Assembly (NCBI GenBank): GCA_045577415.1
Contig: JAZNII010000165.1
Location: forward strand, 1 to 15,925
Length of the DNA: 15,925 nucleotides
From: SVTX01 sp045577415
Lineage (GTDB): Bacteria; Bacillota; Clostridia; Oscillospirales; CAG-272
Reading direction: 5' to 3'
The notes below the pieces were generated by a model that worked only from the letters and a program-made list of their open reading frames with translations, had not been told where the DNA came from and ran no database searches. Positions 5,904 to 13,203 of the stretch are shown piece by piece. Both the position numbers and the translations under genes were made by a program. Within the stretch, counting starts at the first letter, position 1. Each line of letters begins with the position of its first letter.

Positions 5904-6362
5904 TCAGCCTAAAACACCATTGTCGTGACCCTTGTCGCCGTTGTAGTTATCCGCAACCGACGCCACCGCTCCGTGAGTCGCATCGGGAGAAATGCCGATG
6001 CCCGGATAGTCTGCGCCAAGACCGAAGCTTACGGCTATGGCATTGTTGACTTGAGTCATTACTGCGCCGTCAAGATGCCCCATTTTCTCTTTTAAGCGAC
6101 GTTTGTCCAGTGTTCGTATCTGTTCGAGCAGAATTACCGAGTCCTTTGCAAGCCCGACTCTGTCGGCGTGGATGTCGATGTGGGTCGGGAGTCTGGTCTT
6201 ACCCATACGGGAGGTGATGGCGGCGGCGATGACCGTTGGACTGTAACGGTTGCCTACGTCGTTTTGTATGATAAGTACCGGACGGAGTCCGCCCTGCTCG
6301 CTTCCTACCACGGGACTCAGATCTGCGTAAAATATATCTCCTCGTCTGATATTTGTCAGCAT
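5904..6362 (-). CDS. mazF: MazF/EndoA-family endoribonuclease (PemK-like) with a C-terminal extension
   Basis: A 152-aa protein whose first ~116 residues match the Bacillota EndoA (NdoA) mRNA interferase closely: RRGDIFYADLSPVVGSEQGG (6-25), RPVLIIQNDVGNRYSPT, SVILLEQIRTLDKRRL. The catalytic pair of the family is kept as Arg27 and Thr50, so the core should be active in cutting RNA. It carries about 36 extra residues (GADYPGIGISPDATH... to the end) that the 116-aa family members lack. The ATG at 6362 is preferred over a TTG six bases upstream; AAAGGA lies 10 bases before it. No MazE-type ribbon-helix-helix antitoxin gene precedes it, although in Bacillus ndoAI does; only a 30-codon ORF is there (6419-6511). 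I saw no convincing promoter in 6363-6600. Confidence 0.9.
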   Translation of the reverse strand: MLTNIRRGDIFYADLSPVVGSEQGGLRPVLIIQNDVGNRYSPTVIAAAITSRMGKTRLPTHIDIHADRVGLAKDSVILLEQIRTLDKRRLKEKMGHLDGAVMTQVNNAIAVSFGLGADYPGIGISPDATHGAVASVADNYNGDKGHDNGVLG

Positions 6363-6418
6363 TTTCAAATATTCCTTTCGCTTTAATTGCGCTTCCGCGG
6401 CGCCTTTTTGGAGCCTAC

Positions 6419-6511
6419 CTATGTCGTTAGGAATATTCTTGCCGCAGATAGCGGTCTTTTAATCATAAAAAGGGAAATATCCTGCTTTTTTGAGGAGCGG
6501 TATATCGACAT
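6419..6511 (-). CDS. Possible 30-aa leader or small ORF upstream of mazF
   Basis: An ATG at 6511 with a good ribosome binding site (AGAGGGG, 6 bases upstream) opens a 30-codon frame beginning MSIYRSSKKQDISLFMIKRP and ending at TAG 57 bases before the mazF ATG. It is basic and has no resemblance to MazE/CopG antitoxins, which are about 80-95 aa. It could be a leader peptide, a degenerate antitoxin remnant or chance. The rest of the 6363-6610 spacer shows nothing else clear. Confidence 0.25.
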   Translation of the reverse strand: MSIYRSSKKQDISLFMIKRPLSAARIFLTT

Positions 6512-6610
6512 AAAACGCCCCTCTGTTTACAGTTTATGCCCAAATGGACAGCCGTGCCATTCAAAGCGCTCGGTAAGACGGCGCGAAAAACAAAATTAAC
6601 CTCGCCTTAC

Positions 6611-6639
6611 TTGACAAATTTGCGTTTTTGATGTATTAT
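6611..6639 (+). promoter_or_regulatory. Promoter of the surface-polymer gene cluster
   Basis: TTGACA at 6611-6616, a 17-base spacer and TATTAT at 6634-6639. Transcription should start near 6646, leaving a 45-base A+T-rich leader before the ATG at 6691. No terminator is visible until 12998, so this promoter probably serves the first three genes and perhaps the fourth. Confidence 0.8.
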
Positions 6640-6690
6640 ATATAGATAAGTGTTTATTTTAATATTAATACTATTTTGGAGGTACGCTTG

Positions 6691-8463
6691 ATGAACTCTA
6701 ACGTCATCAAATCCGAGGAAACGGGACAGCGCGAAAGTGAACGGAAAAAGACGTTCCCTCAAAAGCTTTTGCCCGCGATACTTTTATCCTTGGCGGCGCC
6801 TTTTACCGTCTGTGTTTTCGGACCTTTTGATATATATAGCGGAAATTTGCAGGAATTTTTGTTTTCTCTTGGCGATTTTCTGCCTTACACGCTACCCTTT
6901 GCCCTTGTTGCGGCTGCGGTGATCTTCCTGTCCCTGATCTTTTTGAGAGGTATAGTCTTTGATATAGGCTGCGCCGCCGTCACATGGGTATCTCTGATGC
7001 TTTTCGTCCAGAGAAATTATCTCAATCCCCTTTTAGGAGGGTCTTTCCTTGAAGGAGACGGAAACAATACCCTCACACTCGGCGCGGGGGCAATAGCGAT
7101 CAATACGGCAATATGGTTAGCAGTGGGAGCTGTTATGATCGTGGGAGCGATACTTCTTCGCAAAAAGAGCGGGGAGATCGTGGGTACGGTGGTAACTATC
7201 GCCATGATCGCCCTTATCGGTATGCAGGCGGTGACGTTTGGAATAACCTCGCTCACGTCGGACGTGTTAGTTCCCGTGCTTGACAGGCAGGAGGGTCAGA
7301 AGATACTGACCTACGATAATATAGACAAGCTCTCGGACGGCAAGAATATAGTCTTTTTCCTTGTGGATCGCTTTGACGCCAACTATTACGAGGATATGAT
7401 CGGAAAGGATCCTGACTTTTTCTCGGCGCTCGACGGATTTACTCACTTTTCGGATTACACCAGCCTTTACGCCCGTACCTATCCTGCCGTCGCGTCGATA
7501 CTGACGGGCAAGGATCACGATTATTTTTCGATGTCAAAATCTGCCGCGTTCGAGCGCTTTTACGGTGACGGCGGCGGAATGTTGGGTGTCCTTAAAGAAA
7601 ACGGATACAGTATAAATCTCTATACCGAAAAGAAATATGCGTATAACGATGCCTCGGTTATGGATGATTACGTAGACAATACCAAGGGCCTCGAAAGATA
7701 TTCGATAGACAACAATTTTACCCTTGCAAGGGACATGATGCTTTTGTCCTTGAGCCAATATCTTCCCGTCGCGGCGAGAGGATGGTCAAGCTATCTAAGC
7801 ACGCCCACCTTTAACGATCACGCGCTTTACGAGTCGACCGAGGACGAAATGTTTGCGGTCAATTCAAAGGCTACTGCCGATCTTTTGCAGCGTCTTGAGG
7901 ATAGCGGTATGCAGACGGTGGACGGAGAAGGACGCTTTACCTTTATCCACCTTTACGGCTGCCACAACACGTCAAAAACCTCAACGCAGAATATCGAGCA
8001 TACGTTCAGCCTGATCTATTATTATATCGATCAGATGAAGGCGCTCGGTGTATATGAGGATGCCACAATCATCATCACGGGTGATCACGCGGCGGCGCTT
8101 GACGATTACAAGGTACTCGGCGATGCAAGTGATCGGGACGACGGAACGAGAGTGACCGCCATGCTCTTTAAGCGGAGCGGAGACAGCGGAACGCCTCTTG
8201 CCACATCTACGGCGCAGATCTCGCAGGACGAGCTTTGGGCAACTATATGGGAGTCCGAGGGATTGGTGGAAGAAAAGCACGGAGAGAGCTTTTTTGACAT
8301 TCCTGAGGGCGTTGACAGAGAAAGACGCTATATCTTTGAAGTGTATAGAAGCGCAAAGGAAAACGGACTTAAATATAACCGTCTTTACGAATACAAGATA
8401 ATCGGCAACGCCAACGAAGGCGACAGCTGGAGTGTTGTTCGGGAGACGGATATAATCAATTAA
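6691..8463 (+). CDS. Membrane-anchored LtaS/sulfatase-fold protein, first paralogue
   Basis: A 590-aa protein with about five N-terminal membrane segments (roughly 25-45, 65-85, 88-106, 135-156, 165-187) and an outward-facing alkaline-phosphatase/sulfatase-fold domain (about 215-540), the architecture of lipoteichoic acid synthases and phosphoethanolamine transferases. Putative metal and catalytic residues: Asp226 in FFLVDRFDA, Thr263 in YARTYPAVASILTG (the place of the LtaS nucleophile Thr), His420 in FTFIHLYGCH and Asp465-His466 in IITGDH. It may transfer or cleave a phospho-group on a surface lipid or glycan; which one is not known. The ATG at 6691 follows GGAGG by 8 bases; an in-frame TTG at 6676 overlaps that site and is rejected. 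A paralogue follows 52 bases downstream. A soluble phosphodiesterase role is an alternative. Confidence 0.85.
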   Translation: MNSNVIKSEETGQRESERKKTFPQKLLPAILLSLAAPFTVCVFGPFDIYSGNLQEFLFSLGDFLPYTLPFALVAAAVIFLSLIFLRGIVFDIGCAAVTWVSLMLFVQRNYLNPLLGGSFLEGDGNNTLTLGAGAIAINTAIWLAVGAVMIVGAILLRKKSGEIVGTVVTIAMIALIGMQAVTFGITSLTSDVLVPVLDRQEGQKILTYDNIDKLSDGKNIVFFLVDRFDANYYEDMIGKDPDFFSALDGFTHFSDYTSLYARTYPAVASILTGKDHDYFSMSKSAAFERFYGDGGGMLGVLKENGYSINLYTEKKYAYNDASVMDDYVDNTKGLERYSIDNNFTLARDMMLLSLSQYLPVAARGWSSYLSTPTFNDHALYESTEDEMFAVNSKATADLLQRLEDSGMQTVDGEGRFTFIHLYGCHNTSKTSTQNIEHTFSLIYYYIDQMKALGVYEDATIIITGDHAAALDDYKVLGDASDRDDGTRVTAMLFKRSGDSGTPLATSTAQISQDELWATIWESEGLVEEKHGESFFDIPEGVDRERRYIFEVYRSAKENGLKYNRLYEYKIIGNANEGDSWSVVRETDIIN

Positions 8464-8515
8464 CCCATCAGTAAGGATATATCGGTTGATTTTTTTCGGA
8501 GGAATTACAGTAAAA

Positions 8516-10462
8516 ATGTATTCAAGTGCAAATAACGGGTCTTGTGAAAGCCGTGGGAAAGGCAAGACGGAGAGGATCTCTTTAAAGCAAAAGCTTTTGC
8601 CATCGATCCTTTTGTCACTGGCTATACCGCTGACCGTCTGCGTTTTCGGACCATTCGATATTTATTACGGGAATATGGAGGAATTCCGCTATTCTCTTAC
8701 CGACTTTTTGCCGCTCTGCGCGCTTGGGGCGTTGATCGTAGCGGCAGTCATCTTTGCCGTACTTGTTCTTCTTCGGGGCAGGGCTTACCGTATTGTAAGC
8801 GGAGTTGTTTTCGCGGTGTCGGTACTGCTTTTTGCCCAGAGAAGCTTTATGAATATGGGCGTTGACGCTCTGGTGGGCGACGGAGTGGGAACTCACGGCG
8901 CAGACCTGTTGCCGTTGATATTCAACACTCTTATATGGGCTGCGCTTATTGGCGGAGCGGTGGTTGCGGTCGTACTGCTTTCAAAAAAGCATACCGAGAT
9001 CATCGAGACCGTCACCGTAATAGCCATGATAACCCTTATAGGAATGCAGGGTGTCAGTATGCTGGTGTTTTCGCTTACAAGCAACGTCTGGACGCGTGTT
9101 GACGAGCGCAAGCAGATGAGTAACGCCGAGGCGGGAAAGACCGACGTCCTGACCTTTGACGGCTTTGAGGAGCTTTCTGCTGAGAATAACGTGGTGGTCT
9201 TTATCGTTGACAGATTTGACGCGGCGTACTACGATAAGATGCTTGAGAGCGATCCCGAGTTCTTCTCGGCGCTTGACGGCTTCACCTATTATAACGATTA
9301 TACCAGCCTTTATTGCCGCACCTATCCCGCAGTAGCCTCTATACTGACGGGAATAGACAACGATTTTTCGACGAGCAGAACCGAGTATTTCGACAGGGTG
9401 TACTCCGACGGCGGACACCTGAGAACGCTCAAGGAGCATGGCTACGATATAAACCTTTACACCAAGGAATACTACGCGTATGAAAATGCCTCGGTCATGG
9501 CCGAGTACGTCGATAACGTGACCTCGGTTTCGGGATATTACGTCAAGGAGCCGTTTCTTCTGTCCTTTGACATGATAAGACTGTCCTTTTCCAGCTATCT
9601 GCCCTTTATTGCCAAGGGGGCTATGGGATATATGAGTACTCCCGATTTTAACGCCCATACCGTTTATGAGCTGGAGGGCAAGGACGGCAAGAAGGATATA
9701 ATCCCTTATGATTCGGACCTTAAGACGGTCTACGGTCAGGTTGAAAGCTCCGAATTTTCCGCCGAGGAGCCGAGGGGCAAGTTCACCTTTATCCATCTTG
9801 ACGGATGCCACACGCCGATCGCCTATGACGAGAACTGGGAGGCGGACATAATCTACGATTCCGACGTGGCGATCAAGCTGAATTTTGCGATCATATATAA
9901 ATATATTGAAGAAATGAAGCGGCTCGGCGTTTACGAGGACGCGACGATTGTAATTACGGGCGACCACCCCTACGCGGTAGACGATTACAGTCTTATAGGC
10001 GAGGGTGAGGACGAGACCGATGACGGCGGTGAGAACGAGGAGAGTACCGAAGCCGAATCCGAGACCCAAAACGGCGGCGACGCTGACCGCGAGCTAAACG
10101 GAGACGGGGACAACGGCAACGAAAAGGATCGCGGAGTCAGAGTTACGGCTATGTTCTTTAAAAAGAGCGGCGACGCGGGACAAGAGCTTCGCACATCCAC
10201 GTCGCAGATCTCACAGGACGAGCTTTGGAACACTATATTTGAGTCCGAGGGACTTCTTGATGCGAAGGACGGGCTTTCGTTCTTTGATATTCCCGAGGGG
10301 GAGGACAGAGAGCGAAGATACCTGCTTCAAGTCACCGCCAACGCTCTTGTAAATCAGCTTGACGAGGATCAGATAGTGGAATATAAGATCACAGGCACAG
10401 CTCTTGACCCCGAAAACTGGGAAATAGTAAAGAGAACCAACGTCGGCGATCTCTACAAATAG
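8516..10462 (+). CDS. Membrane-anchored LtaS/sulfatase-fold protein, second paralogue with an acidic insert
   Basis: A 648-aa paralogue of the preceding gene with the same layout: N-terminal KQKLLPSILLSLA and VCVFGPFDIYYGN shared almost word for word, about five membrane segments to residue 188, then the sulfatase-fold domain. The catalytic set is kept: Asp232 in FIVDRFDA, Thr269 in YCRTYPAVASILTG, His427 in FTFIHLDGCH, Asp483-His484 in VITGDH. Between GDH and the conserved VRVTAMFFKKSGD it carries about 40 residues (495-539) rich in Glu, Asp, Gly and Asn where the first paralogue has a short DASDRDDGT loop. GGAGG lies 13 bases before the ATG at 8516, rather far; no better start is seen. The next gene begins 14 bases after its stop, so the two are surely co-transcribed. 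Both paralogues end similarly (SFFDIPEG.DRERRY...), so they arose by tandem duplication. Confidence 0.84.
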   Translation: MYSSANNGSCESRGKGKTERISLKQKLLPSILLSLAIPLTVCVFGPFDIYYGNMEEFRYSLTDFLPLCALGALIVAAVIFAVLVLLRGRAYRIVSGVVFAVSVLLFAQRSFMNMGVDALVGDGVGTHGADLLPLIFNTLIWAALIGGAVVAVVLLSKKHTEIIETVTVIAMITLIGMQGVSMLVFSLTSNVWTRVDERKQMSNAEAGKTDVLTFDGFEELSAENNVVVFIVDRFDAAYYDKMLESDPEFFSALDGFTYYNDYTSLYCRTYPAVASILTGIDNDFSTSRTEYFDRVYSDGGHLRTLKEHGYDINLYTKEYYAYENASVMAEYVDNVTSVSGYYVKEPFLLSFDMIRLSFSSYLPFIAKGAMGYMSTPDFNAHTVYELEGKDGKKDIIPYDSDLKTVYGQVESSEFSAEEPRGKFTFIHLDGCHTPIAYDENWEADIIYDSDVAIKLNFAIIYKYIEEMKRLGVYEDATIVITGDHPYAVDDYSLIGEGEDETDDGGENEESTEAESETQNGGDADRELNGDGDNGNEKDRGVRVTAMFFKKSGDAGQELRTSTSQISQDELWNTIFESEGLLDAKDGLSFFDIPEGEDRERRYLLQVTANALVNQLDEDQIVEYKITGTALDPENWEIVKRTNVGDLYK

Positions 10463-10476
10463 ATTTGGAGGGAAAA

Positions 10477-12573
10477 ATGGATCAGATCTTGTATTATATA
10501 TGTATTCCCCTCGGAATGCTTATGAAATGGCTCTGGCAGATAGTGGGAGACTACGGATCTGCTATAATTCTGTTCACGCTTGCCACAAAGCTTGTGTTGC
10601 TTCCCGTATCGGTGTGGATACACAAGAACTCTATACAGATGGTGAAGATACAACCCGAGATCAATATGATAAAGGTCAAGCACTACGGAGACAGCGACAC
10701 TATCGCCGACGAGCAGGCAAGGCTTTTCAAAGAGGCGAAGTATCACCCTATGCTCTCGCTGGTTCCGCTTGCTTTGCAGATAATTTTGCTGCTTGGAGTG
10801 GTGTTTATCATCAACCACCCGCTAAGCTACTTGTTCTCGGTCAGCGACGGAAATGTACTGGCTCTTGCGGCGCATCTTGGACTTAACGTCGAGGATTCGG
10901 CATTTCAGCTTGGGATCGTCGAGGCGATAAAAAATGGAACGCTCTCCGCGTCGGCAGCCGTTGCGGGAGTTGACAGCGCAACCCTTGAATCGATCGTTGA
11001 TGGCGTGCGCGCCTTCGACCTTTCCTTCCTTGGCATCGACCTCTCGGTAATTCCCACGGCTACCTGGGGATGGTACACCCTCGTTCCCGTGGTGGCGGGA
11101 CTTTCGTCCTTTATTCTTTGCTTTACGCAGAATATTTCCAACGTGCTTCAGAGCGAGCAGAGCAATTTCAACAAATACGGCGTAATGGCGTTTTCGGTCT
11201 CGCTTTCGGTGGTTCTCGGTTGCATAGTTCCCACGGGTACTGCCTTCTACTGGATACTTGGTAACCTTTTCTCGGTGGCGCAGATGTATATTCTCAACGT
11301 CATCATAAATCCCAAGAAGTATGTGGACTACGAGGCGCTTGAGCGTAGCCGCGAGGAGCTGAAAAAGATAGAAGCCCTTGAGCCTGCCAAGAAAAAGGAT
11401 GCCGATTGGAGGGAAAACCGCAAGAGAGAGCGTCAGGATTACAAAAAATTCTTCAAGATAGTCAACAAGCACCTTGTTATCTACTCGGAAAAGAGCGGAT
11501 TTTACAAGTATTACAAGAGCCTTATCGAGGAGCTGACCTCTCGCTCCAATATCACCGTCCACTACGTTACAAATGACCCTAAGGACGTAATTTTTGAGGT
11601 GGCAAAGACCAATCCTCAGATAAAGCCCTATTATATCGGACTGAAAAAGACGATTCCGCTTATGATGAGAATGGAAGCCGATATGGTGGTCATGACCACA
11701 CCCGATCTCGACAAGTATTATCTCAAAAAGTCGATAATGAAAAAGGACATCGAGTACGTCTACGTTCCCCACGCGCTTATGAGCATGCACATGGGAATGA
11801 AGGAGGGATCTCTCGATGCCTTTGACACCGTATTTTGCGCGGGAGAGCATATAAAGAGGGAAGTGGCGGCAACGGTCAAATGTTACGGACTGAAAGAAAA
11901 GACCCTCGTTGAGTTTGGCTATCCTCTCGCCGACGATCTTATCTCCATAGGCGAGCGCGAGAGAGCGACGCACAAAAAGGATGGCAGACGCGAGATCCTC
12001 ATCGCACCCACGTGGAACGAGGACAATATTCTCGACTCCTGCATCGACGAGATGCTTGAAAAGCTGCTCTCTGACGAGTACCACATCACCGTCCGTCCTC
12101 ACCCCGAGTACGTAAAGAGATACGGACCGCGTATGCAGGCGATCGTGGAAAAATGGCAGGATAATGTGGGCAACGGACTTACCTTTGAGCTTGATTTTTC
12201 GGGCAATTCCTCGATATATTCCGCCGATCTGATGATAACAGACTGGTCGGGCATCTCCTTTGAATACAGCTTTGCTACAAAGCGTCCCGTCCTGTTCGTC
12301 AACACCAAAATGAAGGTTCTGAACCCCAACTGGGAGAAGATCGGATGCGAGCCTATCGAGATCACTCTCCGTGACGAGATCGGTATTTCGATCGAAAAGA
12401 GCGACGTTGGGGACGTTGACAGGTACGTTGCCGATATGTTCGGTCGCTCGGGAGAGTTTGAGGAGAAGATCGACGCGGCGCTCCACAAGGCGGTCTACAA
12501 CGTAGGCTCGGGAGCAAAGGTCGGTGCAAAGTATATCCTTGGTAGCATCGCTGCCAGAAAAAAGAAAAGCTGA
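10477..12573 (+). CDS. Fusion of a YidC/Oxa1-type membrane insertase with a CDP-glycerol glycerophosphotransferase-like domain
   Basis: A 698-aa two-domain protein. Residues 1-285 are a recognisable five-span YidC/Oxa1 domain: WQIVGDYGSAIILFTLATKL with Lys38 at the place of the conserved intramembrane Arg, SIQMVKIQPEI coiled loop, EARYHP-like FKEAKYHPMLSLVPLALQI, FLGIDLS, then FYWILGNLFSVAQMYILNVI and the exit NPKKYVDYEAL. A charged linker (286-325) leads to a cytosolic GT-B domain of the Glyphos_transf (TagB/TagF) type: VIYSEKSGFYKYY (334-346), VYVPHALMSMHMGM (His432), LIAPTWNEDN, ITVRPHPEY (540-543 RPHP) and LMITDWSGISFEYSF (585-599). The usual role of that domain is transfer of glycerol phosphate (or a similar unit) from a CDP-activated donor to a membrane-bound acceptor. 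The ATG at 10477 follows GGAGGG; an in-frame TTG at 10465 is rejected. It may couple polymer synthesis to the membrane, or use the YidC part only as an anchor. Confidence 0.9.
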   Translation: MDQILYYICIPLGMLMKWLWQIVGDYGSAIILFTLATKLVLLPVSVWIHKNSIQMVKIQPEINMIKVKHYGDSDTIADEQARLFKEAKYHPMLSLVPLALQIILLLGVVFIINHPLSYLFSVSDGNVLALAAHLGLNVEDSAFQLGIVEAIKNGTLSASAAVAGVDSATLESIVDGVRAFDLSFLGIDLSVIPTATWGWYTLVPVVAGLSSFILCFTQNISNVLQSEQSNFNKYGVMAFSVSLSVVLGCIVPTGTAFYWILGNLFSVAQMYILNVIINPKKYVDYEALERSREELKKIEALEPAKKKDADWRENRKRERQDYKKFFKIVNKHLVIYSEKSGFYKYYKSLIEELTSRSNITVHYVTNDPKDVIFEVAKTNPQIKPYYIGLKKTIPLMMRMEADMVVMTTPDLDKYYLKKSIMKKDIEYVYVPHALMSMHMGMKEGSLDAFDTVFCAGEHIKREVAATVKCYGLKEKTLVEFGYPLADDLISIGERERATHKKDGRREILIAPTWNEDNILDSCIDEMLEKLLSDEYHITVRPHPEYVKRYGPRMQAIVEKWQDNVGNGLTFELDFSGNSSIYSADLMITDWSGISFEYSFATKRPVLFVNTKMKVLNPNWEKIGCEPIEITLRDEIGISIEKSDVGDVDRYVADMFGRSGEFEEKIDAALHKAVYNVGSGAKVGAKYILGSIAARKKKS

Positions 12574-12615
12574 CAAAAGCGTTAACGCCAAGAAAGATTT
12601 GCAGAAAACAAAGAG

Positions 12616-12644
12616 TTGACAAAAACCGAAAGTTGTGATATAAT
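12616..12644 (+). promoter_or_regulatory. Consensus promoter of the small membrane protein gene
   Basis: TTGACA at 12616-12621, a 17-base spacer and TATAAT at 12639-12644, a full sigma-A consensus. It begins 43 bases after the fusion gene stop. An open frame that starts with the TTG of the -35 box is therefore not a real gene start. Confidence 0.88.
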
Positions 12645-12662
12645 ATCCGATGATAAGAACAA

Positions 12663-12681
12663 GGTCTCGCATATAGAGACC
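12663..12681 (+). other. Leader hairpin before the small membrane protein gene
   Basis: GGTCTC (12663-12668) pairs with GAGACC (12676-12681) around a 7-base GCATATA loop, about a dozen bases after the expected transcription start and directly before the AAAAGGAGG ribosome binding site. It could stabilise the 5' end or bind a regulator; no known riboswitch is recognised. Confidence 0.5.
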
Positions 12682-12699
12682 CAAAAGGAGGTTTTTGTT

Positions 12700-12984
12700 A
12701 TGTTTCTTTTTGAGATCGCACACGGATTGTTTGAAATAAACTCGCTTTATATCGACCCCACCAGCGCAACCGTCCTGGCAACGTCTATAAGCGGTATAGT
12801 TATCGCGGTTGGCGCTACCGCTGTGGTTCTTTGGAGAAAAGCCAAGAAGAAGGCGGCGGCAGTACTTAAGATCGACGAAAACGCAAACAAGGAGGTCGAG
12901 GAGGATCTCGTTATCAACGAGGAATCCGATGAGATCGGCAAAAATGCAGCTGCAAACGTCGGCTCAGACGACACTGAAGAATAA
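12700..12984 (+). CDS. Small single-span membrane protein with IDPTSAT motif
   Basis: A 94-aa protein: a short N-terminus, LYIDPTSATVL (16-26), one hydrophobic segment (about 24-45, SISGIVIAVGATAVVLW), a basic stop-transfer WRKAKKK (45-51), KIDENANKEVEEDLV (57-71) and an acidic tail to DDTEE. I do not know its function. Small proteins with a YIDP(S/G) start, a GIVIA.GA membrane segment, WR.AKKK and IDEN.NKEVE recur, to my memory, next to sulfatase/LtaS-type genes in clostridia; that is not verified here. The ATG has a strong AAGGAGG site 8 bases upstream; promoter, hairpin and terminator all belong to it. Placement behind the fusion gene suggests it is a partner or subunit of that membrane machinery. 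Confidence 0.85.
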   Translation: MFLFEIAHGLFEINSLYIDPTSATVLATSISGIVIAVGATAVVLWRKAKKKAAAVLKIDENANKEVEEDLVINEESDEIGKNAAANVGSDDTEE

Positions 12985-12997
12985 TCTTTTATTAATT

Positions 12998-13044
12998 AAA
13001 GATCACCGCCCGTGGCTGTTACGCACGAGCGGTGATCTTTTGTT
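12998..13044 (+). terminator. Terminator of the surface-polymer cluster
   Basis: A 12-bp stem, AAAGATCACCGC with GCGGTGATCTTT (12998-13009 / 13029-13040), extended by an inner CGTG/CACG helix after one mismatch and followed by TTTTGTTG. It lies 13 bases after the stop of the small protein. Confidence 0.88.
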
Positions 13045-13139
13045 GTGATACAAATTTAATAAAAAAGCTTTCATGAGAAGAATATTTGTGTGAATTTATA
13101 CAAAGTTGACGTTTTAGCGCTTTAATTTAATAAAATGTC

Positions 13140-13168
13140 TTGACAGTCAAAGGGATTTGTAATATAAT
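13140..13168 (+). promoter_or_regulatory. Consensus promoter of serC-serA
   Basis: TTGACA at 13140-13145, a 17-base spacer and TATAAT at 13163-13168. The leader to the ATG at 13204 is only about 29 bases, too short for a T-box or riboswitch, so any control must act at the promoter. Confidence 0.88.
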
Positions 13169-13203
13169 AATAATATCTTTTTTGATATGTAAGGAGATCA
13201 ATT

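Noticed and set aside
8981..10069. A 362-codon minus-strand frame opposite the second LtaS-like gene
   Set aside because: Antisense shadow without start signals or motifs.
10822..12723. A 633-codon open frame on the minus strand opposite the YidC-transferase fusion
   Set aside because: It is the antisense shadow of a well-supported gene with recognisable domains; it has no ribosome binding site or family motif and arises from the codon bias of the sense strand.
13106..13136. A second serC promoter (TTGACG ... TAAAAT)
   Set aside because: The spacer is 19 bases and both boxes are weaker than the full consensus promoter immediately downstream at 13140-13168.
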